Shown here one piece after another: positions 16,656 through 24,224 of a stretch of DNA of 64,000 nt. The DNA comes from Alphaproteobacteria bacterium. GTDB lineage: Bacteria > Pseudomonadota > Alphaproteobacteria > Rhizobiales > Rhizobiaceae. Each line of letters starts with the position of its first letter. Within the stretch, counting starts at the first letter, position 1. The DNA lies in the NCBI GenBank assembly GCA_018823835.1, contig JAHJHT010000013.1, positions 904,644 to 968,643 on the forward strand. Reading direction: 5' to 3'. A program made the position numbers and the translations under genes. The notes under the pieces are model-generated. The model ran no database searches, was not told the DNA's origin, and saw only the letters and a program-made list of their open reading frames with translations.

Positions 16656-17414
16656 ATGCCCGATATCGTAACGGCCGCCATGATCGTGATCGGCGACGAA
16701 ATCCTCTCCGGCCGCACCAAGGACCGCAATATCGGGCACCTGGCCGACATCATGACCGCCATCGGCATCGACCTGAAGGAAGTGCGAATCGTCTCCGACG
16801 ACGAGGGCGACATCGTCGCTGCGCTGAATGCGGTCAGGGAGCGCTACACCTACGTCTTCACCACGGGCGGCATCGGCCCGACGCATGACGACATCACCGC
16901 CGATTCCGTTGCCAAGGCGTTCGGCGTGCCCTGCGACTACGACGACAAGGCCATCGCGCTGCTCGGCGCCAGCTACGCGGCGCGCGGCATCGAATTCAAC
17001 GAGGCCCGAAAGCGCATGGCACGCATGCCCAAGGGCGCAACCCACATCGACAACCCGGTGTCGATCGCGCCGGGCTTTCGCATCGGCAACGTCCACGTGA
17101 TGGCCGGCGTGCCGTCGATCTTCCAGGCCATGCTCGACAATGTCGTGCCGACGCTGAAGACCGGTGCCAAGCTGATCTCGGCCACGGTGCCCTGCGGCTA
17201 CGGCGAAGGCATGGTCGGCGGCCCGCTGGGCGCGATCCAGAAGGCGCATCCCGACACGATCATCGGCTCCTACCCGAAGTATCTCGACGGCAAGTTCTGG
17301 ACCGAACTCGTGGTGCGGGCCCGCACGCAGGAAGCGGTCGATTCAGCGCGTACCGACATCGAGGCCATGCTCGCCGATCTCGATCGGCAGCAGAAGGCGT
17401 CCAATCTGGCCTAG
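16656..17414 (+). CDS. Competence/damage-inducible protein A-like (CinA N-terminal, MoCF domain)
   Basis: 252 residues from the ATG at 16656, beginning MPDIVTAAMIVIGDEILSGR. It contains a molybdopterin-binding (MoaB/Mog/CinA-N) domain: GDEILSGRTKDRN, then TTGGIGPTHDDITADSVAKAF and later HVMAGVPSIFQAMLDN. The C-terminal nicotinamide-nucleotide amidase (PncC) domain of full-length CinA is absent, which is normal for this alphaproteobacterial form. A pyrophosphatase role on ADP-ribose or CoA-type substrates has been shown for some relatives; here it is inferred only. Despite the name, no competence role is implied. Divergent from wrbA across 187 bp. Confidence 0.9.
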   Translation: MPDIVTAAMIVIGDEILSGRTKDRNIGHLADIMTAIGIDLKEVRIVSDDEGDIVAALNAVRERYTYVFTTGGIGPTHDDITADSVAKAFGVPCDYDDKAIALLGASYAARGIEFNEARKRMARMPKGATHIDNPVSIAPGFRIGNVHVMAGVPSIFQAMLDNVVPTLKTGAKLISATVPCGYGEGMVGGPLGAIQKAHPDTIIGSYPKYLDGKFWTELVVRARTQEAVDSARTDIEAMLADLDRQQKASNLA

Positions 17415-17489
17415 GGCCTGGCCTGTTGACCGTCAGGAAGCGGCGTGCGCAGCTAGGCGCTGCCATGCCGAACGCGCCAGGAGCTTGCC

Positions 17490-18314
17490 ATGTCCTTCAA
17501 GACCATCCTCACCATCATCCAGGACAACGAGGGCGCGGAGCGGGTCTGCGGTTGCGCCTGCGCCATCGCCGAGCGCTTCGGCGCCCATCTGATCGGCCTC
17601 CATGCCGAGACGCTGCCGGTTCCCTACGTTTCGGCAATCGGCTTTCCCGACACGGAACTGATCGAGGCAACGGCCGAGGCCAACCGCGAACGAACCCAGG
17701 AAATCGCGGCGATCTTCACGAAGGCGACGTCAGACGCCGGGGTCGACGCCGAATGGCAGAGCCTCGAGAGTTTTTCCAGCGACCCTACCCATGCCGGCAT
17801 CGCGGTCGCACGCTGCAGCGACCTCGTCATCGCCTCGCAGGCGGCGCCCGAGGGCCCGGCGCCCGACATAGGAGCCCTGCTGTTCGACGCCGGCAGGCCG
17901 GTTCTGGTGCTGCCGCACGACGCACCCTGCCTGAGTTCCTTCCGACGCGTCATCGTCGCCTGGAACGGCAGCCGAGAGGCGGCGCGCGCGGCCTTCGACG
18001 CGCTGCCCTTCATCATCGAGGCGGAGCGGACCGAAATCCTGTGCATCGATCCGGCGGACGCCGACGGAGCTGCGGCACCGGGCGCTGACATCGCCGCCGC
18101 CCTCGCCCGCCACGGCGCGGATGTCACCGTGCATACCGAGGAGTCGGCCGGACGGAGCGCCGAGCAGGTGATCGTCGACAGGCTCGCCGCAACCGGCGCC
18201 GATCTCGTCGTGCTCGGTGCCTACAGCCATTCCTGGTTGCGCGAACTCATCTTCGGCGGCGTCACCCGCACCGCGGTGCAGTCGATGCCGGTGACGACCT
18301 TCCTGTCCCGCTAG
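17490..18314 (+). CDS. Universal stress protein with two UspA domains
   Basis: 274 residues. The second domain (about 145-274) is clear: [16 protein letters not shown], and a C-terminal [20 protein letters not shown], which corresponds to the nucleotide-binding 'GxxGxxxxxxGS' region but with the glycine pattern altered. The first domain (about 1-140; [29 protein letters not shown]) is a more degenerate Usp repeat. Usp proteins are cytoplasmic stress-response factors; the ATP-binding motif here looks incomplete, so it may be a non-ATP-binding form. It follows the CinA-N gene by 75 bp on the same strand. Confidence 0.88.
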   Translation: MSFKTILTIIQDNEGAERVCGCACAIAERFGAHLIGLHAETLPVPYVSAIGFPDTELIEATAEANRERTQEIAAIFTKATSDAGVDAEWQSLESFSSDPTHAGIAVARCSDLVIASQAAPEGPAPDIGALLFDAGRPVLVLPHDAPCLSSFRRVIVAWNGSREAARAAFDALPFIIEAERTEILCIDPADADGAAAPGADIAAALARHGADVTVHTEESAGRSAEQVIVDRLAATGADLVVLGAYSHSWLRELIFGGVTRTAVQSMPVTTFLSR

Positions 18315-18320
18315 GGCGCG

Positions 18321-18341
18321 GCGGGGTTGCCAACACCCCGC
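18321..18341 (+). terminator. Possible weak terminator after the Usp gene
   Basis: A 7-bp perfect stem (GCGGGGT / ACCCCGC, 7-base loop) sits just after the Usp stop codon, followed by only three T residues (GTTTCC). The short T-run makes termination uncertain. Confidence 0.35.
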
Positions 18342-18400
18342 GTTTCCAGCTAATTGCCCGCGCATTCCGCGCCAGTGGGCGCCTCCGGAGTGCAGAACCC

Positions 18401-18901
18401 ATGTCGCTTCCCGAAAAAGCCTTCCCGGTTTCCTGGGACCAGTTCCACCGCGATGCGCGAGCGCTCGCCTGGCGGCTCGCCGGCGGCGGCAAATCGCAGT
18501 GGAAGGCGATCGTCTGCATCACGCGCGGTGGACTGGTGCCGGCGGCGATCATTTCGCGCGAACTCGGCATCCGCGTCATCGAGACCGTTTGCGTCGCCTC
18601 CTACCACGACTACACGTCGCAGGGTCAGCTCCAGGTGCTCAAGGAGGTCTCCCCGGCACTGCTCGAGGACGAGGGCGAGAAGGTCCTCATCATCGACGAC
18701 CTGACCGACACCGGCAAGACCGCGGCCATCGTGCGCGCGATGATGCCGAAGGCACACTTCGCCACCGTCTATGCCAAGCCGAAAGGCCGTCCGCTGGTCG
18801 ACACCTTCGTCACCGAGGTCAGCCAGGACACCTGGATCTACTTCCCCTGGGACATGGGATTCACCTACCAGAAACCGATCGCCGAGGATCACGTAGGCTG
18901 A
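18401..18901 (+). CDS. gpt: Xanthine phosphoribosyltransferase
   Basis: 166 residues of the type I phosphoribosyltransferase fold. The PRPP-binding motif [14 protein letters not shown] is near residues 98-111 and the purine-recognition C-terminus [15 protein letters not shown] matches Gpt of enterics and rhizobia. An [16 protein letters not shown] segment near residue 41 forms the PPi loop. It converts xanthine (and guanine) plus PRPP to the nucleotide, salvaging purine bases at the inner face of the cytoplasmic membrane. Length is close to the usual 152-165. Confidence 0.95.
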   Translation: MSLPEKAFPVSWDQFHRDARALAWRLAGGGKSQWKAIVCITRGGLVPAAIISRELGIRVIETVCVASYHDYTSQGQLQVLKEVSPALLEDEGEKVLIIDDLTDTGKTAAIVRAMMPKAHFATVYAKPKGRPLVDTFVTEVSQDTWIYFPWDMGFTYQKPIAEDHVG

Positions 18902-19111
18902 TCGCCGGACCCGGCACTTCCCCCTCGCATTGGGCGTCCCTGTCACATTGGCGGGGACGAATCATGTTTGACTGAACAGGTCAGGCAGCTGCCGTGGCGC
19001 GCGCCGCGCCCGTTGTTTACGGATTTTATAGTTCTTTTTCTTACCATTAACCGTAATATTCGTAAGGCGGCAAACGAATCGGGACGGGGGATTTTTCCCC
19101 CTTTGACGTTG

Positions 19112-19597
19112 ATGAACGCATTATCGGCACAGTATCTGTTCGAGAGGGTCAGACGGCTCTTCGGCAGCGTGCCGTGCCGGCTGCAGGTCGCGGCGCTGCC
19201 ATGGCGTCGTATCGACGACGGCGTCGAGCTCCTCCTCATCACCAGCCGCGACACCGGCCGCTGGATACTTCCCAAGGGCTGGCCGGACCCCGGCGAGGAA
19301 CTTTGCGATGCAGCTGCGCGGGAAGCCGCGGAGGAAGCTGGCGTTTCGGGCGCAGTCTCGCGCCAGGAGGCCGGGCGATACTATTACGCCAAGATGCGTG
19401 GCTCGGGCGAGGAAGTGCCCTGCGAAGTGGTCGTTTTCGCACTCGAGGTGGATGCGATTGCCGAGAAATGGAAGGAAAAGCGCCAGCGCAAGCGCAAGTG
19501 GGTGACACCGCAGCAGGCCGCTCGCATGCTGAACGAGCCGGATCTCTGCCGCCTGATCTCAGGTTTCGGCGTCAATCCGCGCAGGTCCGCAGCCTGA
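19112..19597 (+). CDS. NUDIX hydrolase
   Basis: 161 residues from the ATG at 19112; the frame is open further upstream but that part has no homology-like pattern. The NUDIX box is complete: a glycine in GWPDPGEEL, then REAAEEAGV (pattern G-x5-E-x7-REUXEEXGU) at about residues 55-77. Upstream, LLITSRDTGRWILPKG is the typical strand leading into the box, as in diadenosine or diphosphoinositol polyphosphate hydrolases of the DIPP type. It cleaves a nucleoside or inositol diphosphate linked to X; the precise substrate is not decidable. No clear Shine-Dalgarno is seen, so the start is moderately certain. Confidence 0.88.
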   Translation: MNALSAQYLFERVRRLFGSVPCRLQVAALPWRRIDDGVELLLITSRDTGRWILPKGWPDPGEELCDAAAREAAEEAGVSGAVSRQEAGRYYYAKMRGSGEEVPCEVVVFALEVDAIAEKWKEKRQRKRKWVTPQQAARMLNEPDLCRLISGFGVNPRRSAA

Positions 19598-19657
19598 CGG
19601 ACTGGCCGGGCGCCGCGCCATCTCATCAACCCGATGCTGCCCCGACAGCCGTCGCCG

Positions 19658-20434
19658 CTAGGCGGCGCGAAAGCGCTGCCGCTCGATCACCACCGTGTTT
19701 CTGCCCTCACGCTTGGCCGCATAGAGGCAGAGGTCGGCAGCCTGCATCGTCGCCATGGCCGCCTCGCCCGGCCGATGCGCCGCAAGCCCTATCGAAACCG
19801 AAAGCGTGATCCCGGGAATGCCAAGGGCACGCTCCGATTCGCTGACGTCGCGGCGCAGCTTTTCGGCAATCTCCGCAGCCTCATCGAGGCTGGCGCCGGC
19901 GAGAAATATGCCGAACTCCTCGCCACCGAGGCGTGCGCAGAGGTCGCCCTCGCGGGTGGCGGCACGGATATGCTCGGCAAGAAGCTGGATGACCTTGTCG
20001 CCGAGAACATGGCCGAAACGGTCGTTGAGCCGCTTGAAGTGGTCGGCATCCACATAGGCGAAGACGCCGCCCCGCCGGCCAAGAACCGGGTCGGAAAGGC
20101 CTAGCTCGAGCCTGTCGAGAAAGGTCTGCCGGTTGAGCAGTCCGGTCATCTGGTCTGTCTCGCTCAGATGCGCGAGCCGCTCCGTCAGCGAGCGCAGCGT
20201 GTCGGTCTGCAACATCACGTAGATGATAACCGGCAGCGAGACGATGGCGGTGATGCAGCCCGACAGGATCAGCTCGCTCTGGATCCTCTCGGCGCCGTGA
20301 TTGCGGTAATAGGCCAGAACGAGCAGTTCGGCGCTGCACATCACCACCGAAAAGATCACGACGATCCTCGTCAGGGTGCTGCAGCGCCAGAATAGAGAGG
20401 ACATGTCGCTCTTCGCATTATCCATTCGCTGCAC
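19658..20434 (-). CDS. Membrane-bound diguanylate cyclase (GGDEF)
   Basis: 258 residues. Two transmembrane segments (about 24-42 and 53-75) anchor a C-terminal GGDEF domain (about 90-255). The active-site loop is GGEEF at 170-174, a functional variant, and an inhibitory I-site RxxD (REGD, 161-164) sits five residues before it, so feedback inhibition by c-di-GMP is expected. DHFKRLNDRFGHVLGD gives the Mg/GTP-binding segment. It makes c-di-GMP from two GTP. There is no separate sensory domain; any input must be through the membrane part. A sister EAL gene is not nearby. Confidence 0.93.
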   Translation of the reverse strand: MQRMDNAKSDMSSLFWRCSTLTRIVVIFSVVMCSAELLVLAYYRNHGAERIQSELILSGCITAIVSLPVIIYVMLQTDTLRSLTERLAHLSETDQMTGLLNRQTFLDRLELGLSDPVLGRRGGVFAYVDADHFKRLNDRFGHVLGDKVIQLLAEHIRAATREGDLCARLGGEEFGIFLAGASLDEAAEIAEKLRRDVSESERALGIPGITLSVSIGLAAHRPGEAAMATMQAADLCLYAAKREGRNTVVIERQRFRAA

Positions 20435-20513
20435 TGGTAGCGGAACGGCGTTAACGTTTGGTGCCCTAACGTAAGGAATTTTCGTCCCTCAGGCGCCGTC
20501 GCAAGGCACCGGT

Positions 20514-21236
20514 TCAGACGCCGTAGCGTTCGGTGCTGATACGGCCGGCTGCGATGCCCGCGTCGATTGAACGGGTCGCCGCGTTCTCGACGAAGGGGTT
20601 GGAGCCGCAGATGAAGGTGCGCGCCGGCAACCCGCAGAGCAGCGACAGGGCGCGTTCGATCATTGAAGCGTCGATCCTGCCGCTCAGCACGCCGGCCGGT
20701 GGCGCGGTCTCCCGTGTCAGCGTCGCGATGAGGTGAAAGCCCTCCGCCCGGCCGGCCAGCGCCGCGAGTTCGTCGCCAAAGATCAGGTCGGCCTTCGTGC
20801 GCGCGGAGAACAGAAGCACCATCGGCGCCTTCGACCCGCTGTTGGCCCGGTGCCGCGCCATCGACATGAAGGGCACGATGCCTGCGCCGCCGCCGATCAT
20901 CAGGATCGGCCCGCCATCGGCCGACTGCCAGATGAAATAGCCGCCGAGCGGCGCGCTGAGTTCGATCTCGTCGCCGACCCTGGCGACATCGTGGAAGAAG
21001 GGCGACACCTCCCCGTCGTCGAGCCGCTCGATGGCGAGTTCCAGATGACCTGTCTCCTCCGGCGCGGAGGCGATCGAATAGCTGCGCTGGGCGCGGTAGC
21101 CGTCCGGCGCTGTCAGGCGGACCGCCACATGCTGGCCGGCGACAAAGGGCCAGTGGTGCGGCGTGGAGAAGAAGAAGCTCGAGACCGTCGGCGAACGCCG
21201 CACGATCCCGGTAATGGTCGCGGTGCGCCAGCGCAT
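20514..21236 (-). CDS. FAD-binding oxidoreductase, ferredoxin-NADP reductase type
   Basis: 240 residues from the ATG at 21236, placed four bases after the stop of the upstream molybdopterin gene (translational coupling); the longer open frame is a shadow. The FAD domain has RSYSIASAPEE (RxYS motif) and GEVSPFFHD; the NAD(P)H domain has GGGAGIVPFMSM and ends with TFICGSNPFVENA. No 2Fe-2S cysteine cluster is present, so it needs a separate electron acceptor, most simply the molybdopterin protein encoded just before it. The pairing suggests a cytosolic two-component reductase with NAD(P)H as donor. Confidence 0.9.
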   Translation of the reverse strand: MRWRTATITGIVRRSPTVSSFFFSTPHHWPFVAGQHVAVRLTAPDGYRAQRSYSIASAPEETGHLELAIERLDDGEVSPFFHDVARVGDEIELSAPLGGYFIWQSADGGPILMIGGGAGIVPFMSMARHRANSGSKAPMVLLFSARTKADLIFGDELAALAGRAEGFHLIATLTRETAPPAGVLSGRIDASMIERALSLLCGLPARTFICGSNPFVENAATRSIDAGIAAGRISTERYGV

Positions 21237-21240
21237 CGCC

Positions 21241-21849
21241 TCAATCGTCCGTGTAGCGTTGCTCGCGCCAGGGGTCGCCGTAGCGGTGGTAGCCGCGCAG
21301 TTCCCAGAATCCGAGCTCGTCCCTTTGCGTGAACTGCAGCCCGTTGACCCACTTGGCCGACTTCCAGAAATAGAGATGCGGCACCAGGAGCCGCGCAGGG
21401 CCGCCATGATCGGCGCTGATCGCCTCGCCGGCATAGCGTGTGGCGATCATCGCCTTGCCGGCCACAAGGTCCTCCGTCGGCACGTTGGTGGTATAGCCAT
21501 CGTAGGAATGCGCCAGCGTATGGGCCGTCGGCGGCTCGATCCCGGCATCGGCCAGCATGTCGTCGATCAGCACACCTTCCCAGAAGGTGTCGAATTTGGA
21601 CCAAGTGGTCACGCAATGGATGTCGCGGGTCATCTTGGTCTGCGGCAGGGCATGGAACTCCACCCAGTTCCAGCTTTTGACCGGCCGCACGCCGTCCTTC
21701 AGCGCAAACGTCCAGTCCTCGGTACGGATGCGCGGCGTCGGCCCGGCCGACAGGACCGGAAAGCCGCTTTCCAGGAACTGGCCGGGCGGCAGCCTGTCCC
21801 TGACTTCCGGAGGTCTGTTGCCGCGTCCGCTGAACCCGCGTGTCACCAT
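21241..21849 (-). CDS. Sulfite oxidase-like molybdopterin oxidoreductase
   Basis: 202 residues forming a single sulfite-oxidase-type molybdopterin domain. The likely molybdenum ligand is Cys79 in RDIHCVTTWSKFD, and AHSYDGYTTN, DHGGPARLLVPHLYFWKSAKW and FWELRGYHRYGDPW are conserved segments of the YedY/SuoX fold. The N-terminus (MVTRGFSGRGNRPPEVRDRL) has no Tat or Sec signal, so the protein is predicted cytoplasmic, unlike MsrP (YedY) and periplasmic sulfite dehydrogenases. Substrate unknown; sulfite, N-oxide or sulfoxide are guesses. It is cotranscribed with the flavin reductase downstream. Confidence 0.87.
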   Translation of the reverse strand: MVTRGFSGRGNRPPEVRDRLPPGQFLESGFPVLSAGPTPRIRTEDWTFALKDGVRPVKSWNWVEFHALPQTKMTRDIHCVTTWSKFDTFWEGVLIDDMLADAGIEPPTAHTLAHSYDGYTTNVPTEDLVAGKAMIATRYAGEAISADHGGPARLLVPHLYFWKSAKWVNGLQFTQRDELGFWELRGYHRYGDPWREQRYTDD

Positions 21850-21999
21850 CTGAGGCTCCTGCGCCTGAATGCGCGCACCCGCATGTTTGCCGGGATTTTC
21901 GACGCTGGCAATCGCCCAGCCGTACCGACCGGCGCCACGCGTCGCCGCGTCATCATCGATCGAAACGTCGCCCGCAATTTGCCGAATCGCATTGCGCCG

Positions 22000-23526
22000 T
22001 CAGGCGACCAGCCGCAACTCTCCGTCGACATACTCATACTCGAAGGTGAACCACTTCTTCGTCTCGCTTCCGGTCTCGATGCGGAACGCCGTCAGCAGGC
22101 GCTCGCCATCGGTCTTCAGATAGATCGCGCCATAGACGGTGACGTTGGAGCGGCCGAGCGTCCAGATGTCGTCGATGATCTTCTCGCGCGCCTTGTCCGA
22201 CGTCGAATCGGAGAGGTCGAGGACGCGGCGAATGAGGCTCTCGACCGCCTTGGCGTCCTCCATCTCACGCGTCGAGCGCTGCAACTCGGTCGACAGGATC
22301 ACCGGCGTGTCGCCCCTTCCCCGCTTGCCCAGCCTTCCGAGCAGGTCGGGCCGCGGATGAACGTGCCCTTCCTCGTCGCCCGACGAGATCACGAAGGCGG
22401 CCGGCAGCACCGTGTCGAGAAAGGCGTCGGTGACCTTTTCCGAGCCGTGATGGCAGGTCTTCATCACCTCGGCGCGGAACCAGTTGGCCGTCGTCTCGAC
22501 CATCGCGTCATGGGCCGCGGTGCCGGCACGGGGAAAGCGCGAGAGCCCGGCATAGTGGGCGAGCAGGAATTTCTCCGCCTTGTCGTTCAGGTCGCCGCCG
22601 AACAGCACCTTGAACTTGCCGTAGTGGAGCCTCAGCAGCACCGAATGGCCGTTCTTGGTCTCGCCGTAGCTGCCGAGCTTGCGCAACCGCGGCGCGCCGC
22701 CGGCGTCTGGCTCGACGACGGGGCCGAGTATCTCCACCGCATAGGGCCGCTGGCCGGAGGGCTCGAAGCCCGGCATCCAGACCCGGTCGTCCGCTTCAAC
22801 GCCATGCGCGGTGGACAGCATGCGGATGTCGGCGATGTTGGGGTTTTCCAGCGCACTGCGCATGACACGCGGAAAGTCGAAATCGCCGAGGTCGACGCCC
22901 GGCCCGAACAGGGCCTCGATGTCGGCGCGTGTCTCGGCCAGGTCTGCGACATATTTCTTGCCCGTCGCAGCGTCCGTCGTCACGCCGCCCAGCTTCTCGA
23001 ACTGGCCACTGACCGGACGTTCGGCCAGCCCGTTGTGGTAGACGACGTCGAAGCCGAACTTCTGGCTCGCCGCGAAGATCGTGTCGAAGCCGAAATAATG
23101 ATCCTTGTCGGGATGCGTCATGATGGCGGCATGCAGCTTCATTGGCTCGCCGAGATAGCGGAACCGCTTGTCGAGAAAGGCGTGCATGTTGCTGGATATG
23201 CCGGCATCGAGCACAACGACCCGCTCGCTCTGGTCGGCTTCCGGCGCAATCAGAACCGCGCCGTCGCCCTGGCCGACATCGAGGAAGATGATCTCCAGCG
23301 GCCGCGTCTCGGAGGTGTGCGCCTTGGGGATGAAGGATTTCTCGACTGAGTCGCGCCCCGCCGCCCATTCGATCTCGAGCCAGCCGTCGGCGCTCTCCCC
23401 GGTCACCTTGAGGAAGTCGCCCCACAGCACCTCTCGCACCTTGGTGGAGCGGTTGGCCTTGAAGAGATAGGTCTTGATGGTCTTGCCAGCCGCCGTTTTC
23501 GGCAGGCCCACGAAGCGGTTCTGCAT
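22000..23526 (-). CDS. Stand-alone ComEC/Rec2-type metallo-beta-lactamase fold protein
   Basis: 508 residues. Residues about 15-70 look like an SH3-type module. From 79 onward comes a ComEC-like MBL domain: IIFLDVGQGDGAVLI (81-93), the metal-binding THPDKDH (137-143), KNGHSVLLRLHYG and the second metal region LFGGDL (308-313), then CHHGS (358-362). The transmembrane competence domain of ComEC is absent and no signal peptide is seen, so this is a soluble cytoplasmic hydrolase, probably a nuclease or phosphodiesterase. No competence genes are near. It is the first gene of a minus-strand series with the molybdopterin pair 150 bp downstream, but a shared function is not apparent. Confidence 0.82.
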   Translation of the reverse strand: MQNRFVGLPKTAAGKTIKTYLFKANRSTKVREVLWGDFLKVTGESADGWLEIEWAAGRDSVEKSFIPKAHTSETRPLEIIFLDVGQGDGAVLIAPEADQSERVVVLDAGISSNMHAFLDKRFRYLGEPMKLHAAIMTHPDKDHYFGFDTIFAASQKFGFDVVYHNGLAERPVSGQFEKLGGVTTDAATGKKYVADLAETRADIEALFGPGVDLGDFDFPRVMRSALENPNIADIRMLSTAHGVEADDRVWMPGFEPSGQRPYAVEILGPVVEPDAGGAPRLRKLGSYGETKNGHSVLLRLHYGKFKVLFGGDLNDKAEKFLLAHYAGLSRFPRAGTAAHDAMVETTANWFRAEVMKTCHHGSEKVTDAFLDTVLPAAFVISSGDEEGHVHPRPDLLGRLGKRGRGDTPVILSTELQRSTREMEDAKAVESLIRRVLDLSDSTSDKAREKIIDDIWTLGRSNVTVYGAIYLKTDGERLLTAFRIETGSETKKWFTFEYEYVDGELRLVA

Positions 23527-23679
23527 GTCGGCTCACCTCGGCCGTGTTCAGTCCCGATGCTGCCACCCACTATGTCGGGCCCGCCGGAGGCTGGCAAGCC
23601 GGACGGCCCGGAAGCTGCCCCTCAGGAAGGCTGGAACGCTGTGCCGGCTAACGCAGCGGGAGGGGGTGAATTCTCCCCG

Positions 23680-23688
23680 TTATCCACA
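23680..23688 (+). promoter_or_regulatory. DnaA-box match upstream of nrdJ
   Basis: TTATCCACA is an exact match to the high-affinity DnaA box. A second, weaker reverse-orientation match (TGTGGATTT, 23987-23995) lies close to the NrdR sites. DnaA directly regulates ribonucleotide reductase genes in Escherichia coli; a similar link here is inference. A single 9-mer can occur by chance. Confidence 0.4.
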
Positions 23689-23944
23689 TGAGTGACACAC
23701 AACATGTTGGGGTCACAAAACTTACAGAAACGAATCCTTGACGTGACAAAACGAGTCGCCTCATATGGATCATGCGCTTGTGTTGAGGGCGCGGCCGGAA
23801 AGTTCTGAGCCCGGTCTTTTTCCCCGGAATTTGTGCGTATTTCCCGCGAACCGCCCGTTTACGAGGCCGGCGAACGCGTGGGGAAATCTTTGCCTTTAAA
23901 CGCGGCAAAGCTAGAATTGCGGGGGTGGAATAAATTGTCTGTTA

Positions 23945-23960
23945 ACACTATATTTAGTGT
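23945..23960 (+). promoter_or_regulatory. NrdR box
   Basis: ACACTATATTTAGTGT matches the palindromic NrdR consensus (acaCwAtATaTwGtgt) nearly perfectly. NrdR is the zinc-finger/ATP-cone repressor of ribonucleotide reductase genes. A degenerate second box at 23974-23989 keeps the right half (TAGTGT) about 29 bp further on, near the roughly three-turn spacing of paired NrdR boxes. The position 265 bp before nrdJ fits a promoter-overlapping operator with a long leader. Confidence 0.75.
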
Positions 23961-23973
23961 TTGCGACTAGGGT

Positions 23974-23989
23974 TGGGGCTAGATAGTGT
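23974..23989 (+). promoter_or_regulatory. Degenerate second NrdR box
   Basis: The right half TAGATAGTGT fits the NrdR consensus while the left half is lost (TGGGGC). NrdR boxes usually come as pairs spaced by whole helical turns; start-to-start distance here is 29 bp. Support comes only from this geometry. Confidence 0.45.
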
Positions 23990-24224
23990 GGATTTCCCTC
24001 GGTTGAGGGAATCGAGAAAATTTCAGTTTTGAGGGACCCGCGGGGGTTCGTCGAGATGCTCGCCAGAGGTTCCGAAAGGAGGCTGACGCGCTTTGCGACG
24101 GAAACCTGCGACAGGAGAGCCGGCAGCCTTCGGGATGTCGGGCGCGGCGGACTTGCGTCTTGGTGAATTGGAACGGGAAAGTTCCTTCGAAAGACGCTAT
24201 ATATAGATAAAAGGGATCAGGACG

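Larger units (their letters stand above)
23527..24224. other. 698-bp gene-free leader upstream of nrdJ
   Basis: No supportable gene lies here. The right half carries the nrdJ regulatory region (NrdR box and a weaker second copy), the left part the divergent promoter of the MBL gene and a DnaA-box match. The last 200 bases before nrdJ form a long possible untranslated leader. GGATCAGGA directly before the nrdJ ATG serves as ribosome binding site. I searched by eye for a cobalamin riboswitch, which often precedes B12-dependent reductases, and do not see its conserved GCCACTG box. Confidence 0.5.

Noticed and set aside
16656..17414. Natural competence locus (CinA-like gene plus ComEC-like MBL)
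   Set aside because: The CinA-N protein lacks the amidase domain, the ComEC-like protein has no channel, they are 5 kb apart and no pilus or DprA genes are present.
23990..24224. Cobalamin riboswitch before the B12-dependent reductase
   Set aside because: A late-part-like word (CAGGAGAGCCGGC) is present, but the B12 box GCCACTG and the upstream GGTG/GGGAA segments are not, so I do not annotate it.
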